Part shown: piece by piece, positions 23,739 through 33,200 of the stretch
Numbering within the stretch: position 1 is the stretch's first letter
How the letters are laid out: each line of letters starts with the position of its first letter
NCBI GenBank assembly: GCA_022705325.1
Contig: JAKJER010000009.1
Coordinates: forward strand, 103,557 to 167,556
Length of the DNA stretch: 64,000 nucleotides
Direction of reading: 5' to 3'
Source of the DNA: Planctomycetota bacterium
Lineage (GTDB): Bacteria; Planctomycetota; Phycisphaerae; SM23-33
The notes under the pieces: model-generated
Told to the model about the DNA's origin: nothing
Database searches by the model: none
Seen by the model: only the letters and a program-made list of their open reading frames with translations
Made by a program: the position numbers and the translations under genes

Positions 23739-24692
23739 CTACTCGCGCCGTCCCTTTCGTTCCAGCCAGACGGCGGCCACGATGATACCGCCCGTGATGA
23801 TCTGCTGGTAGTAGGCGGAGACGTCCCGCATGTCGAGGGCGCTGCTGATCATGCCCATCAGCAGGGCGCCCAGCAGGGCCCCGCCGATCGTGCCGACCCC
23901 GCCCGACAGGCTGGTCCCGCCGATCACCGCGGCCGCGATGGCCGCCAGCTCGAACCCCTCGCCCGTGTTCGGCTGGCCCGTGGTCAGGCGGGAAGCGTTG
24001 ATCACGCCCGCCAGCCCGGCCAGGGCGCCGCTGACGGCGTAGACGAACACCTTGACCAGCGAGACGTTCAGCCCGCACGCCCGGGCCGCCTCCTCGTTGC
24101 CGCCCACCGCGTACACGTAGCGCCCGGGGCGGCTGTGACGCAGGAACAGCCACGCCAGGCCCGCCACCGCCGCCACGATCAGCACCGGCACGGGCACGCC
24201 CGCCGCCCGCTGCCCGGCGATGGCCTTGAACGACTCTCCCAGGTCCGGGACCGGCTTGCCCCCGCTCAGCAGCAGGGCCAGGCCCCTGGCGGCCGTCATC
24301 ATGCCCAGCGTGGCGATGAACGGCGCGACCCGGGCGAAGACGACGACCGCGCCGTTGACCAGCCCGCAAGCCAAGCCCGCCAGCACGCCCATGGCGATCG
24401 ACACGCCCAGCGGCTGGCCCGCGCGGGCGAAGATCGCCGCCACCACCCCCGCCAGTGCCACCAGCGACCCCAGCGAGAGGTCCACCCCGCCGGTCAGCAG
24501 CACGAACGTCACGCCCACCGCCAGGATCGCCGTCACCGACACTTGCAGCAGGATGGTCATCATGTAGCTGGCGTACCCCGCCGGCGTCATGTGCGGCATG
24601 TACAGCGAATAGGCCAGCGCCGCCAGCAGCGCCAGCACCAGCGCGTAGCGGACCAGCGGGTGAGTCATTGCGGTTGTTGTCTGCACGCTCAT
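23739..24692 (-). CDS. Sugar ABC transporter permease (RbsC-like)
   Basis: A 317-residue inner-membrane protein with about nine hydrophobic segments. The family motifs LLTGGVDLSLGSLVAL, FIATLGMM, YAVGGNEEAARACGL and AAIAAAVIGGTSLSGGVGTI are all present. It forms the channel for the sugar delivered by the RbsB-like lipoprotein. The ATG at 24692 overlaps the ATPase stop by 4 bp (ATGA), giving translational coupling. Length is normal. Confidence 0.94.
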   Translation of the reverse strand: MSVQTTTAMTHPLVRYALVLALLAALAYSLYMPHMTPAGYASYMMTILLQVSVTAILAVGVTFVLLTGGVDLSLGSLVALAGVVAAIFARAGQPLGVSIAMGVLAGLACGLVNGAVVVFARVAPFIATLGMMTAARGLALLLSGGKPVPDLGESFKAIAGQRAAGVPVPVLIVAAVAGLAWLFLRHSRPGRYVYAVGGNEEAARACGLNVSLVKVFVYAVSGALAGLAGVINASRLTTGQPNTGEGFELAAIAAAVIGGTSLSGGVGTIGGALLGALLMGMISSALDMRDVSAYYQQIITGGIIVAAVWLERKGRRE

Positions 24693-26191
24693 GCGTTCTC
24701 CTCCGCCAGCACCGCGCGGCGCATCACGTCTTCCTGGCTGGCCAGGTGGGTCTCCAGCTCCCCCGTCACCCGGCCCTGGCGCATCACGACCACCCGGTCG
24801 CTCAACGCCAGCACTTCCGGCAGTTCCGAGCTGGCCAGCAGGATCGCCTTGCCCGAGCGGGCCAGCGAGCGGATCAGCTCGTACATCTCCGCCTTGGCGG
24901 CCACGTCGATGCCGCGAGTCGGCTCGTCCAGCAGCAGCACGTCCGGCTCGGTCAGCATGGCCTTGGCCAGCACCACTTTCTGTTGGTTGCCCCCGCTCAA
25001 CACCCGCACGCAGCGGTCGCGGCTGGGCGTGCGGATTCCGAACCGCTCGATCTGGCGGTCGGCCAGGCGGTTCTCCACGCCGGAGCGGACCAGCGGCCCC
25101 GCGCAGCAGCGCCGCAGGTCGATCAGCGTCAGGTTGTGTTTGACCGACATGGACATCACCAGGCCGCTGCGCTTGCGGTCCTCGCCCACCATGGCGATCC
25201 CCGCAGCCAGGGCCTGGCGCGGGCGGCGAATGGCGACCGCTCGCCCCCGCACGCGGATCTCGCCCCGCTCGGCCGGGCGAAGCCCGTACACCGCCGACAA
25301 CACCTCCGTCCGCCCGGCGCCCATCAGCCCGGCCAGGGCGACAATCTCGCCCGCCCGCACCTCCAGCGACACGTCCTGAAACTCGCCCTTTCGCGTCAGG
25401 TTCCGCAGCGACAGCAGCACCTCGCCCTTGGACCACCGCTCCACCGCGGGCGGGACCTCCACCTCGCGTCCGACCATCAGCGAGATCAACCCACCCGGCG
25501 TCAACTCGCCCATCGCCGCCGTCGCCACGTGCCGCCCGTCCCGCAGCACCGTCGCGCGGTCGGCGATGCGAAACACCTCCTCCAGCTTGTGCGAAACGTA
25601 CAGCACGGCCGTCCCCTGCGCCTTCAACTCGCCGATCAGCCCCAGCAGCGCCTCGGCCTCCCGCAGCGACAGGGCGGAGGTCGGCTCGTCCATGATGATC
25701 AACCGGCACCGCCGCACCAAGGCGCGAGCGATCTCGACGGTCTGCATGGCCGCCACGCTCAACTCGCCCATGCGCCGCCGGGGCGAGACATCGCTTCCCA
25801 GCCGCTCCAGCAGGGCCCGCGCCCGCGACTCCATCGTCCGGCGGTCCAGCCACAGCCCGCCCAGGCGGGCCGGCTCGCTGCCCATGAAGACGTTCTCCGC
25901 CACCGTCATCTCGCCGAAGGGCAGCAGTTCCTGGTGGATCATGGCGATGCCTCGCCGCAGGGCGTCGTGCGGGCTGCGCAGGTGGAGGGGCTCGCCGTCC
26001 AGCAGGATCGTGCCGGCGTCCGGGCGGGCCAGGCCGGCGATCAGGCGGGCCAGCGTGCTCTTGCCCGCCCCGTTCTCGCCCATCAGGGCGTGCACCTCGC
26101 CCGGGCGCACCTCCAGGTCCACATCCGCCAGCGCCCGCACGCCCGGGAACGACTTGCACAGGCCTCGAACGCTCAGCAGGGGCGCCGTCAC
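24689..26191 (-). CDS. Sugar ABC transporter ATP-binding protein, tandem domains (RbsA/MglA-like)
   Basis: A 500-residue protein with two ABC domains. The first has Walker A GENGAGKST (38-46), Walker B CRLIIMDEPTSA and a degenerate signature (LSVAAMQTV). The second has the degenerate Walker A GLMGAGRTE, an intact LSGGNQQKV and LLLDEPTRGID. This asymmetry is typical of RbsA/MglA. It energises sugar import. The start is taken as GTG 26191, because GGAGGG stands 7 bases before it; a TTG overlapping the previous stop is the alternative. It follows the DUF3748 gene by 2 bp. Confidence 0.94.
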   Translation of the reverse strand: MTAPLLSVRGLCKSFPGVRALADVDLEVRPGEVHALMGENGAGKSTLARLIAGLARPDAGTILLDGEPLHLRSPHDALRRGIAMIHQELLPFGEMTVAENVFMGSEPARLGGLWLDRRTMESRARALLERLGSDVSPRRRMGELSVAAMQTVEIARALVRRCRLIIMDEPTSALSLREAEALLGLIGELKAQGTAVLYVSHKLEEVFRIADRATVLRDGRHVATAAMGELTPGGLISLMVGREVEVPPAVERWSKGEVLLSLRNLTRKGEFQDVSLEVRAGEIVALAGLMGAGRTEVLSAVYGLRPAERGEIRVRGRAVAIRRPRQALAAGIAMVGEDRKRSGLVMSMSVKHNLTLIDLRRCCAGPLVRSGVENRLADRQIERFGIRTPSRDRCVRVLSGGNQQKVVLAKAMLTEPDVLLLDEPTRGIDVAAKAEMYELIRSLARSGKAILLASSELPEVLALSDRVVVMRQGRVTGELETHLASQEDVMRRAVLAEENA

Positions 26192-26193
26192 GG

Positions 26194-27501
26194 TCAACCC
26201 TCCAGGCTCAGCGCGAAGACCTGGTTGAACGTCCGCCCGTCGGCCTCGACCGCGCGCTGGTAGGCGATCTTCCGTCCGTCGGGGGAGAACACGCACGCCA
26301 GCGGCAGGGGGGGGCGGTCGGGCGCCGGCGCGGTCAGCGGCTCGGTCCGCCCGGTGGTGGTGTCGCTGAGGCAGACCCGGCCGTCCATCACGTGTGCGAT
26401 GTGCCGCCCGTCCGGGCTCCAGGAGAAGGCCGACGCGACGTGGTGGCGGTTGCGGGTGAGTTGGCGGAGCCTGCCGTCGGCCGGGCAGACCAGCCAAAGC
26501 TGCACGACGCCCTCGTCGTCAAGCATGAGAAAGGCGATCCACTGCCCGTCCGGGCTGGACCGCAGCCAGTGGCGGACTCCCTGGATGCCGGGATGGGCGC
26601 GCTTGGACGTGTCGGTGAGTCTCCGCTGCACCACGCCCCTGGGCGGGGCGGGGCGGCGAGTGGGCGTGCCCTCGAGCGGGGCGTCGCCCGCCGCGGTCAG
26701 GTCCTCCGGCAGGTCGGCGACGAATACCTCGTACACCTGCCGCCCGTCCGCCAGCGTGACCTGTCCCTGAAAGGCCAGCGCCCGCTCCTGGCGAGCCCCG
26801 TCTTGCCGGAGGTAGCCGTCGCGGCCGATCCAGCCTTCCTCGCAGGCCCGGCTGATCTCGTCGCTGCCGGGGCGGGGGCGGTTGACCGTCCGCGTCACCA
26901 GCACCGAGAAGCCGACTCCGTCGTGGTTGCGGGCGTGCGTGGGCGGCGTCTTGACCGGCCGGCCCAGAACGGTCACGCCGACGTTGCGCTGGTTGAGGTC
27001 GGCGTCCGCGGGCCTGGTCGAGGATCGTTCCAGGCGGGCCAGGACCTCGTCCTCGTAGGTGTAGCTGACCAGCCGGGCGTCCGGGCTGTAGACGTGGACG
27101 TGCGTCCCGCCGCGCAGGGCGCCGGGCGTGAAGGGCGGCGTCAGGTCGCGCGCGTCGAGATTTCGCGCCTGGGACGCCGGCGTCGCGTCCGCGATGACGC
27201 CCCGGCGCCGGCTGGCCCCGTAGCTCCAGTCCGGCGTGGGTCTTTCGGGACCGTGGATGAAGACCACCTGCTCGGCCCGCGGATGGCACGTCGCCACTCC
27301 GCAGCACGCGCCGCGCCGCGACTCGTACACCCGCTCCACCTGGAGCGTCTCGACGTTCACCCGCTCGATCGTCCGAGCGTCGAAGACGCTCCCCTCGCGG
27401 TCGCTACGGGTGTCGTAGACGATCCACCGGCTGTCGCTCGACCAGACAGCCGTGTTGGTCAGGATGTGACCCTGGGGGCGGGATGTCACCTGCTTGTCCA
27501 T
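26194..27501 (-). CDS. DUF3748 / YidR-like beta-propeller protein
   Basis: A 435-residue protein with TolB-type propeller repeats (WSSDSRWIVYDTRSD, YSPDARLVSYTYED, SSPDGQWIAFLMLDD, WSPDGRHIAHVMDG, FSPDGRKIAYQR). The start QVTSRPQGHILTNTAVWS matches the family of E. coli YidR (DUF3748). No signal peptide is evident. Its role is unknown in the family; here it heads an operon with a sugar ABC transporter, suggesting handling or sensing of the imported compound. ATG at 27501 is chosen for homology; an in-frame GTG at 27537 is possible. Confidence 0.82.
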   Translation of the reverse strand: MDKQVTSRPQGHILTNTAVWSSDSRWIVYDTRSDREGSVFDARTIERVNVETLQVERVYESRRGACCGVATCHPRAEQVVFIHGPERPTPDWSYGASRRRGVIADATPASQARNLDARDLTPPFTPGALRGGTHVHVYSPDARLVSYTYEDEVLARLERSSTRPADADLNQRNVGVTVLGRPVKTPPTHARNHDGVGFSVLVTRTVNRPRPGSDEISRACEEGWIGRDGYLRQDGARQERALAFQGQVTLADGRQVYEVFVADLPEDLTAAGDAPLEGTPTRRPAPPRGVVQRRLTDTSKRAHPGIQGVRHWLRSSPDGQWIAFLMLDDEGVVQLWLVCPADGRLRQLTRNRHHVASAFSWSPDGRHIAHVMDGRVCLSDTTTGRTEPLTAPAPDRPPLPLACVFSPDGRKIAYQRAVEADGRTFNQVFALSLEG

Positions 27502-27539
27502 CGCCTGGGGGATACCAGACGACGCGGCGGCTGTCAATG

Positions 27540-27559
27540 CTGACCAGACCTCCGGTCAG
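27540..27559. promoter_or_regulatory. Inverted repeat upstream of the DUF3748-ABC operon
   Basis: CTGACC AGACCTCC GGTCAG, a 6-bp arm palindrome between the secretion cluster and the DUF3748 gene; a possible operator or weak terminator. A third GGTC follows at about 27561. Confidence 0.35.
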
Positions 27560-27598
27560 TCGGTCGCCGCCCCCGGCTGGAACACGCGCCCTGGGGGG

Positions 27599-28165
27599 CT
27601 ACTTCGAGACGACGGTCGGGGCGGTGAACCATTCGAGCGTGAACTCGAATCGCGAGCTGGTGTCGGGTGCGCCGGGAGCGCCCTTGAGGTCGATCAAGGA
27701 GGTCCCGATGTCGGGGAAGCTCTGGCGCAGCGACCGCAGGAACTTCATGCAGGCCAGGTAGGACCCGCTGCCTCGCATCTGGATCGGCACGACCTCGTGG
27801 CGGATGACGGAGTGACTCCGTCCCGGCTGGATCTCGTCCACCTTGAGCTGGCAGCGAGTGGCCAGCAGCGTGAGTTCGGAAAGCCGGCGGTTGATTCGCG
27901 AGGCGGGTTGAAGCCGGACGCTACCCTCGGCCAGCGCCTCCCGCGTCCGCACGTTGCGGTCCTGCGTGTCACGCAGGCGCATCTGAAGCTGATCCGCCTG
28001 TGTCCGAAGCGTCTGGAGGTGGGCCTCCTGCTGGCGGGCGGCCTGGTGGCTGCCCCAGAGAGGCTGCAATCCAAGCAGGAACCACAGGGCGGTCGCAGCC
28101 AGACAGACCGCGGCGCCCGCCGCGTGCATCGGAAGGACGGAGTGGAAGAGGGCAGGGAGTTTCAT
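27599..28165 (-). CDS. PilO / GspM-like secretion protein
   Basis: A 188-residue bitopic membrane protein: one transmembrane segment (residues 15-34), a coiled-coil (QQEAHLQTLRTQADQLQMRL), then a small periplasmic domain. Architecture and position after PilM- and PilN-like genes fit PilO, part of the inner-membrane alignment complex of type IV pilus and type II secretion machines. It overlaps the PilN-like stop by 4 bp and ends the cluster. Confidence 0.75.
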   Translation of the reverse strand: MKLPALFHSVLPMHAAGAAVCLAATALWFLLGLQPLWGSHQAARQQEAHLQTLRTQADQLQMRLRDTQDRNVRTREALAEGSVRLQPASRINRRLSELTLLATRCQLKVDEIQPGRSHSVIRHEVVPIQMRGSGSYLACMKFLRSLRQSFPDIGTSLIDLKGAPGAPDTSSRFEFTLEWFTAPTVVSK

Positions 28166-28752
28166 TTCTTTCCCCCACGTGCGGACAGGTTGCAGTCAAC
28201 GACGAAGGCGATCGCCGAGCCGTCGCCCAGCGATTCTCGAGCGGCGCGCAGGAGCTTCACCTGGTCCAGCAGCCCGGATTCCTCCAGGCGGAAGACGAAT
28301 TTGGACACAGCCGCCTGGGTCCTGCCCAGCCCGCTCAGTTGAATGCGGGCGCCCTGCGGCGACGCGGTGGCGGCGTTCGGCGACAGGGGAGACTCCAGCC
28401 GGCACGTCCGGAAGACGATGTCGTCGCCCAGTTCGTCGGCCAGCGCGGTCAACAGCACGCTCCAGTCGGGCTGGTTGCCCATGGAGCGGTTGGCCGCCTG
28501 CTCGACCAGGGCGGCCGACAGGATCCGTTGCTGCACGTCGCAGGCCTTGCGGGACTGGGCGATGGTGGAGGAGACGGCCTGAATCTGCCCGGCCAGGTCT
28601 TCCCGGGGCTGGTGGAACTTCGCCCAGAAGACCGCGTACGTCACGACCAGGAGCAGGGCGTACAGTCCGCCGGCCAGGGTCCACCATCGCAAGGCCGTTC
28701 GAATGCGGCGTTTAACCATTCGAAACGGCGGCATGAGGTTGTGGGTCTTCAT
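28162..28752 (-). CDS. PilN / GspL-C-like secretion protein
   Basis: A 196-residue bitopic protein. The N-terminus keeps the PilN signature NLMPP (residues 5-9), which in PilN binds PilM; a transmembrane helix follows at about 24-44, then a coiled-coil and a ferredoxin-like periplasmic domain. It overlaps both neighbours by 4 bp. Confidence 0.8.
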   Translation of the reverse strand: MKTHNLMPPFRMVKRRIRTALRWWTLAGGLYALLLVVTYAVFWAKFHQPREDLAGQIQAVSSTIAQSRKACDVQQRILSAALVEQAANRSMGNQPDWSVLLTALADELGDDIVFRTCRLESPLSPNAATASPQGARIQLSGLGRTQAAVSKFVFRLEESGLLDQVKLLRAARESLGDGSAIAFVVDCNLSARGGKK

Positions 28753-29825
28753 GCGGCGTCCTCCCGAAACTGGGCCAGGCCGATCGCGGTCGCGAGGCTC
28801 GGCAGCTCCGCCCAGGGGGTCCAGTTGGCGACGGGGACCAGTTCGCAGGGGCGGACGACGTGTGTTTCCAGATCCAGTTCCTTCCCGAACGGGTCCTGGG
28901 GGGGCAGCAGGCTGGCGCCGCCGCCCATCAGCAGCAGGCCCTGCACTGCTGCGCCGGGATACATCGAGGCGACGTACTCGAAGGTGGCGCGGATGTCGTC
29001 GCGGCAGGTGTGGAAGTGGGTCTGGATCAGGGAGCGGACCTGCTCGGCTGTCGCCGGGTCGGGCGGCAGGGCCCCGTTCCGGTTCTGTCCGGCCACCGTC
29101 ACGCCCAGGGCGGAGAGGAACACGTCCATCTCGGCCAGGGGCACATTGAACTTCTGGCTGATCGTCTGCATCAGACCGGCCAGCCCCGTTTCCGGCAGGG
29201 TGCGTTCATAGCAGACGACGCCCTGGGTCACGGCGACCAGGCGAAAACCGCTCCAGCCCAGGTCCAGCATGCCCTGGATGGACTCCGTGCGGCCCAGCAG
29301 GGGTTGACAGGCGCGGAACAGGGACAGGGCGGCCGCCTCGATCGCCAGGACCCGCAGCCCGCCGGCCTCCAGGGCGTCCAGGACCGTCTCAGCCTGTTCG
29401 TGCGGGCACGCGGTGGCCAACACGCACGATTGTTCCCGTGTGCGGGTAGAAGGGGGCTGTTCCCAGCAGACTATCTCGAAGGACTGGGGCGAGCGGTTGT
29501 TGATCCGCGCCATCTCCACGCGGGCCAACTCGCTCAGCGGAGCCCCGCTGGAGGCGGGGGGCAGGTCCAGCACTTCGCGGAGCAGCATGCCGTCGCCCGC
29601 GGCCACCACCGCCTGGCGCCCCTGGAAGCCCTGGCGGGCCAACACCTCGACCAGGCGCGAGACTTCCTCGGCCTCCAGCGGCGCGCCGGGCTCGATCCGC
29701 GGCACGCAGGAGGCGGCCTCCAGGCACCACTGCCCGCCGCGCCATCCCAACTGGACCGCCTTGATCCGACTGGCCCCGATGTCCAGGGCGATCGGGGAGT
29801 GTCGCTTGAACCACGCGCCTTTCAT
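28749..29825 (-). CDS. PilM-like actin-fold assembly protein
   Basis: A 358-residue cytoplasmic actin-fold protein: ALDIGASRIKAVQL is the first phosphate loop, LDLGWSGFRLVAV the second, and LLMGGGASLLPP the adenosine loop. PilM binds ATP and the N-terminus of PilN and links the pilus base to the ATPase. The gene starts by TGATG overlap with gspF. Domain order matches PilM rather than full-length GspL, which is split here into PilM and PilN parts. Confidence 0.88.
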   Translation of the reverse strand: MKGAWFKRHSPIALDIGASRIKAVQLGWRGGQWCLEAASCVPRIEPGAPLEAEEVSRLVEVLARQGFQGRQAVVAAGDGMLLREVLDLPPASSGAPLSELARVEMARINNRSPQSFEIVCWEQPPSTRTREQSCVLATACPHEQAETVLDALEAGGLRVLAIEAAALSLFRACQPLLGRTESIQGMLDLGWSGFRLVAVTQGVVCYERTLPETGLAGLMQTISQKFNVPLAEMDVFLSALGVTVAGQNRNGALPPDPATAEQVRSLIQTHFHTCRDDIRATFEYVASMYPGAAVQGLLLMGGGASLLPPQDPFGKELDLETHVVRPCELVPVANWTPWAELPSLATAIGLAQFREDAA

Positions 29826-31078
29826 CAGCCTCCTCCTTGCATCACGGTGGCGATGTCGAACAGGGGGGTGAACAGGCTGACCGCCATTCCACCCACGACC
29901 AGGCCCAGCAGAACCAGGATGGCCGGTTCCAGGATGCTGGTGAGCGATCGCAGCACGATCTCGTTGTCCTCATCCAGGAACGTCGAGATTTCCGACAGGA
30001 GCGGTCCCAGTTGTCCGGCCTGCTCGCCGTTGCGGATCGCCTGGCTTACCGACGGGTTGACCAGGTCGCTGGTCACGAAGGGCGGGCTCATGCCCTGTCC
30101 CCGCGTCACGGAGTCTTCGGCCTGGCGGAGCAGGTCCACGTAGCGGCTGTTGCCGGCGACCTGGCGGGCCAGCGCCAGCGCGTCCAGGATCGGCACCTTG
30201 CTCTCCAGGAGCACGCCCATCAGCCGGGTGATCCGCGCGGTGATGAAGCTGCGGACGATCCCTCCGAGTTGCGGCAGGCCCAGGACGATGGCGTCGACTG
30301 TGCGGCGTCCGCCCGGGCTGCGGAGGTAGGAAAACAGGGCGGTCCCGCCCGCCGCCGCCACGCCCAGCACCACGTACCATTGTCCGCGGAGGAATGCGCT
30401 GAGGTCGATCAGGGCCTTGGTGCTGGCGGGCAGGGGCACGTCCAGTGTCTTGAACAACTCGCCGAATCGCGGGATGACGAAGGTGATCAGGGCGGTCATG
30501 ACCCCGCCCGCGATCGCCAGCAGCAGGATGGGGTAGACCATCGCGCCGACGATCAGGTTGCGGGCGTGGAGCTTGCGCTGGACCAGCGTGCCCAGACGCT
30601 GGAGCATGGCGGGCAGTCTGCCGCTGGCCTCGCCCGCCTCGATCAGGCTGCAGTAGACGCCGTCGAACGCGTCGGGCCGCTCCTGCATGGCCTGCGCCAG
30701 CGACTGCCCGTCCTCCACGCCGCGCCGGACCTGGTGCACCACCTCCTGCCACCCCTGGCTGCGGAACTGGCGCTCCAGTGCGGCCAGGGCCTCCACCAGC
30801 GGCGTGCCGCTGGCGGTCAGCACGTACAACTGACGCGTGAACATCGAGAGGCTCTTCAGACGCTTGCCCGCCGACCCCAGCTTGCGGGCGCGGGGGGCTG
30901 CGGGCCTGGCCGACGCGCGGGACGCCAGGGCCTGCCCCTGCCCGGTCGCCTCCTGAATGTTCGCCACGAACAGGCCGCGGCGGCGCAGGTCGTCGATGGC
31001 TTGTGCCACGTTCGGCGCCTCGATGACGTCGGCGACCTGGCGCCCGCTTCGTTCGTACGCGTTGTAGGCCAGCTTCAT
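29825..31078 (-). CDS. gspF: Type II secretion / type IV pilus inner-membrane platform protein
   Basis: A 417-residue GspF/PilC protein with two copies of the six-helix T2SSF domain (residues about 80-205 and 290-410), beginning FTRQLYVLTASGTPLVEALAAL and VRSFITARITRLMGVLLESKVP. Three transmembrane segments are visible, including VGAMVYPILLLAIAGGVMTALITF. It anchors the ATPase and passes pseudopilins into the growing fibre. The start at 31078 follows gspE by 10 bp. Confidence 0.93.
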   Translation of the reverse strand: MKLAYNAYERSGRQVADVIEAPNVAQAIDDLRRRGLFVANIQEATGQGQALASRASARPAAPRARKLGSAGKRLKSLSMFTRQLYVLTASGTPLVEALAALERQFRSQGWQEVVHQVRRGVEDGQSLAQAMQERPDAFDGVYCSLIEAGEASGRLPAMLQRLGTLVQRKLHARNLIVGAMVYPILLLAIAGGVMTALITFVIPRFGELFKTLDVPLPASTKALIDLSAFLRGQWYVVLGVAAAGGTALFSYLRSPGGRRTVDAIVLGLPQLGGIVRSFITARITRLMGVLLESKVPILDALALARQVAGNSRYVDLLRQAEDSVTRGQGMSPPFVTSDLVNPSVSQAIRNGEQAGQLGPLLSEISTFLDEDNEIVLRSLTSILEPAILVLLGLVVGGMAVSLFTPLFDIATVMQGGG

Positions 31079-31088
31079 GATCGTGCTC

Positions 31089-32822
31089 TCACGCTGCCTT
31101 GTCCTCGACCTGGATGTCGTCACAATGGGTGACGGCGATGATCTCTTCCAGGCTGGTTCGCCCCGCCAGGGCCAGTTGCACGCCTTCCTGGCGGAGGGTC
31201 ATTCCGCCGTCGTGGATCTGCTGCTCGCGCAGCTCGTGGGATGGCGCGCCCCGGTGGATCATCTTGCGGATGGCCTGGCTGACCTCCATCACCTCGTAGA
31301 TGCCCAGCCGCCCGCTGAACCCGCTGTTGTGGCAATGCGAGCAGCCCATGCCCTTCTGGAACAGTCGCCCGGCGTCGGTCTCCAACCCCGCGTCGTGGAG
31401 GACGTTCTCGGCTGGATAGTACTTGGTCAGGCAGTGGGGGCAGAGCGTGCGGGCCAGCCGCTGGGCGACCACGCCGTTCAGCGCCGACGACAGCAGGTAG
31501 GACTCCAGCCCCATGTCCAGCAGGCGGGCCACCGCGCCGGGCGCGTCGTTGGTGTGCAGGGTGGCCAGCACCAGGTGCCCCGTCAGGGCGGCCTGGACGG
31601 CCACCCGGGCGGTCTCCTGGTCGCGGATCTCGCCCACCATGATGATGTCCGGGTCCTGGCGCAGGATCGACCGCAGCGCCCGGGCGAACGACATGCCGAT
31701 CGACTCCTGCACCTGGATCTGGTTGACCATGTCCAGTTGGTACTCGACCGGGTCCTCGATGGTCAGGATGTTCAGTTCCGGGTTCCGCAGCAGGTCCAGG
31801 GCGGAGTACAGGGTGGTCGTCTTGCCGCTGCCGGTGGGCCCGGTCACCAGGACCAGCCCGTGCGGCTGGGCGAGCATCCGCTGGAAGGCCTCCAGCGCCT
31901 GCGGCCGGAAGCCCAGGTCCTCCAGGCGAATGCGGAGGTTGGCCTTGTCCAGGATGCGCAGCACGAGCTTCTCGCCCAGCAGCGTGGGCATGGACGAGAC
32001 GCGCAGGTCGATGTCGCGCCCCTCGGCGACGATGCGGACCCGCCCCTCCTGGGGCAGGCGCTTCTCGGCGATATCCATCTTCCCGACCACCTTCACGCGG
32101 GACACGATCGCGGCGTGCAGGCCCGGCGGGGGCTTCATCAGGTCGCGGAGTTGTCCGTCGATCCGGTAGCGGATGGAAGTTCCGTGCTTGCCCGGCTCGA
32201 TGTGCACGTCGCTGGCCTTGGCCTTGACCGCCATCAGCAGCGCCATGTTGACCAGGTTCACCACCGGGCTGCCGGCCACCATCTTGTCCAGATCGGTGAC
32301 GGGCCCCTCGTCCTGGGCCTCGTTCTCGACGAGGCTCACGTCGCTCTCGCTCAGCGAGGTCAGGAACGAATCCACGTCGACCTGCTTGCCGGCGTACTTG
32401 TCGACGAACTCCTGGATGTTCGCTTCCGTCGCGTACACCGGGCGGATCTTGCATCCGGTGAGCCGGCGGAGGTGGTCGACCTTCGGCAGCGACTGCGGCT
32501 CGTCCATGGCCACCGTCAACACGTTGTGCACGCGGAACAGCGGAATGGCCTTGAGCCGGGCCGCCTCCTCCGTCGGCAGCAGCGCCGCGGCGGCGGGATC
32601 GATCAGCCCATGCCGGAGCACCACGCCCTTGACCCCCAGTTGGCGGGCCAGCACGCGGGCCAACACGTGTCCCCCGATCAAGCCCTGCTCCAGGAGCATC
32701 TGCCCGAGCATGCGCCCCCCGGTCCTCTGGTCCGCCAGCGCCTTGTCCAGTTGCTCCTGGGTCAAGACGCCCTCGGCCACCAGGGCCTCGCCGAATCGCA
32801 TTCGTTTGGGGGCTTCAATCAT
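31089..32822 (-). CDS. gspE: Type II secretion / type IV pilus assembly ATPase
   Basis: A 577-residue hexameric ATPase. The N1 domain (GEALVAEGVLTQEQLDKAL) recruits it to the membrane, followed by an N2 domain. Walker A is GPTGSGKT (328-335), the Asp box lies around 353-360 and Walker B is IIMVGEIR (393-400). The zinc site is C461, C464, C494 and C497, typical of GspE/PilB and absent from PilT, so it drives assembly rather than retraction. It follows the STAS gene by 42 bp. Normal length. Confidence 0.95.
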   Translation of the reverse strand: MIEAPKRMRFGEALVAEGVLTQEQLDKALADQRTGGRMLGQMLLEQGLIGGHVLARVLARQLGVKGVVLRHGLIDPAAAALLPTEEAARLKAIPLFRVHNVLTVAMDEPQSLPKVDHLRRLTGCKIRPVYATEANIQEFVDKYAGKQVDVDSFLTSLSESDVSLVENEAQDEGPVTDLDKMVAGSPVVNLVNMALLMAVKAKASDVHIEPGKHGTSIRYRIDGQLRDLMKPPPGLHAAIVSRVKVVGKMDIAEKRLPQEGRVRIVAEGRDIDLRVSSMPTLLGEKLVLRILDKANLRIRLEDLGFRPQALEAFQRMLAQPHGLVLVTGPTGSGKTTTLYSALDLLRNPELNILTIEDPVEYQLDMVNQIQVQESIGMSFARALRSILRQDPDIIMVGEIRDQETARVAVQAALTGHLVLATLHTNDAPGAVARLLDMGLESYLLSSALNGVVAQRLARTLCPHCLTKYYPAENVLHDAGLETDAGRLFQKGMGCSHCHNSGFSGRLGIYEVMEVSQAIRKMIHRGAPSHELREQQIHDGGMTLRQEGVQLALAGRTSLEEIIAVTHCDDIQVEDKAA

Positions 32823-32864
32823 CCCGGGTTCTCGTCGCGCGGGGACGTCCCCGCCATCTCCTGA

Positions 32865-33200
32865 TTACAGGAAGCTCCGCACCGCCGCCGCCGAGTCGGC
32901 AAAGTGCTCAAATTGTTCGATCAATTCGGTCAGTTCCATGGCCTGGCGAACCGTTTCGTTCTCGCCGCACAACTTGAGGGACTGCCCGTTCTTGAGGGCC
33001 TGTTCGCTCAGGTCGGCCAAGGTCTCCAGTGCCTGACTGTCGAGGAAGCTGACGGCCGTCAGGTCGGCCACGAACCGCCCGCCGCTGGCGCGGAACGCCT
33101 CGCCGGCCAGCGTGCGAAACGCCACCGACTCGTCGCCGCTCAGCGGTCCGCTGGGCCGCACCACCGTCACCGCGCCCTGCTGAAGGGTGTCGATCGCCAT
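32865..33200 (-). CDS. STAS-domain anti-anti-sigma-factor-like protein
   Basis: A 111-residue single STAS domain. The core VTVVRPSGPLSGDES and DLTAVSFLDSQALETLADL matches SpoIIAA-type proteins; the conserved DxxxxxFLDSxAL motif carries the serine that partner kinases phosphorylate. The last part is a helix ending RSFL. It is joined to the histidine kinase by TGATG overlap and lies directly before gspE, so it may report kinase output to the secretion machine, or be the target of a separate anti-sigma kinase (inference). Confidence 0.85.
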   Translation of the reverse strand: MAIDTLQQGAVTVVRPSGPLSGDESVAFRTLAGEAFRASGGRFVADLTAVSFLDSQALETLADLSEQALKNGQSLKLCGENETVRQAMELTELIEQFEHFADSAAAVRSFL

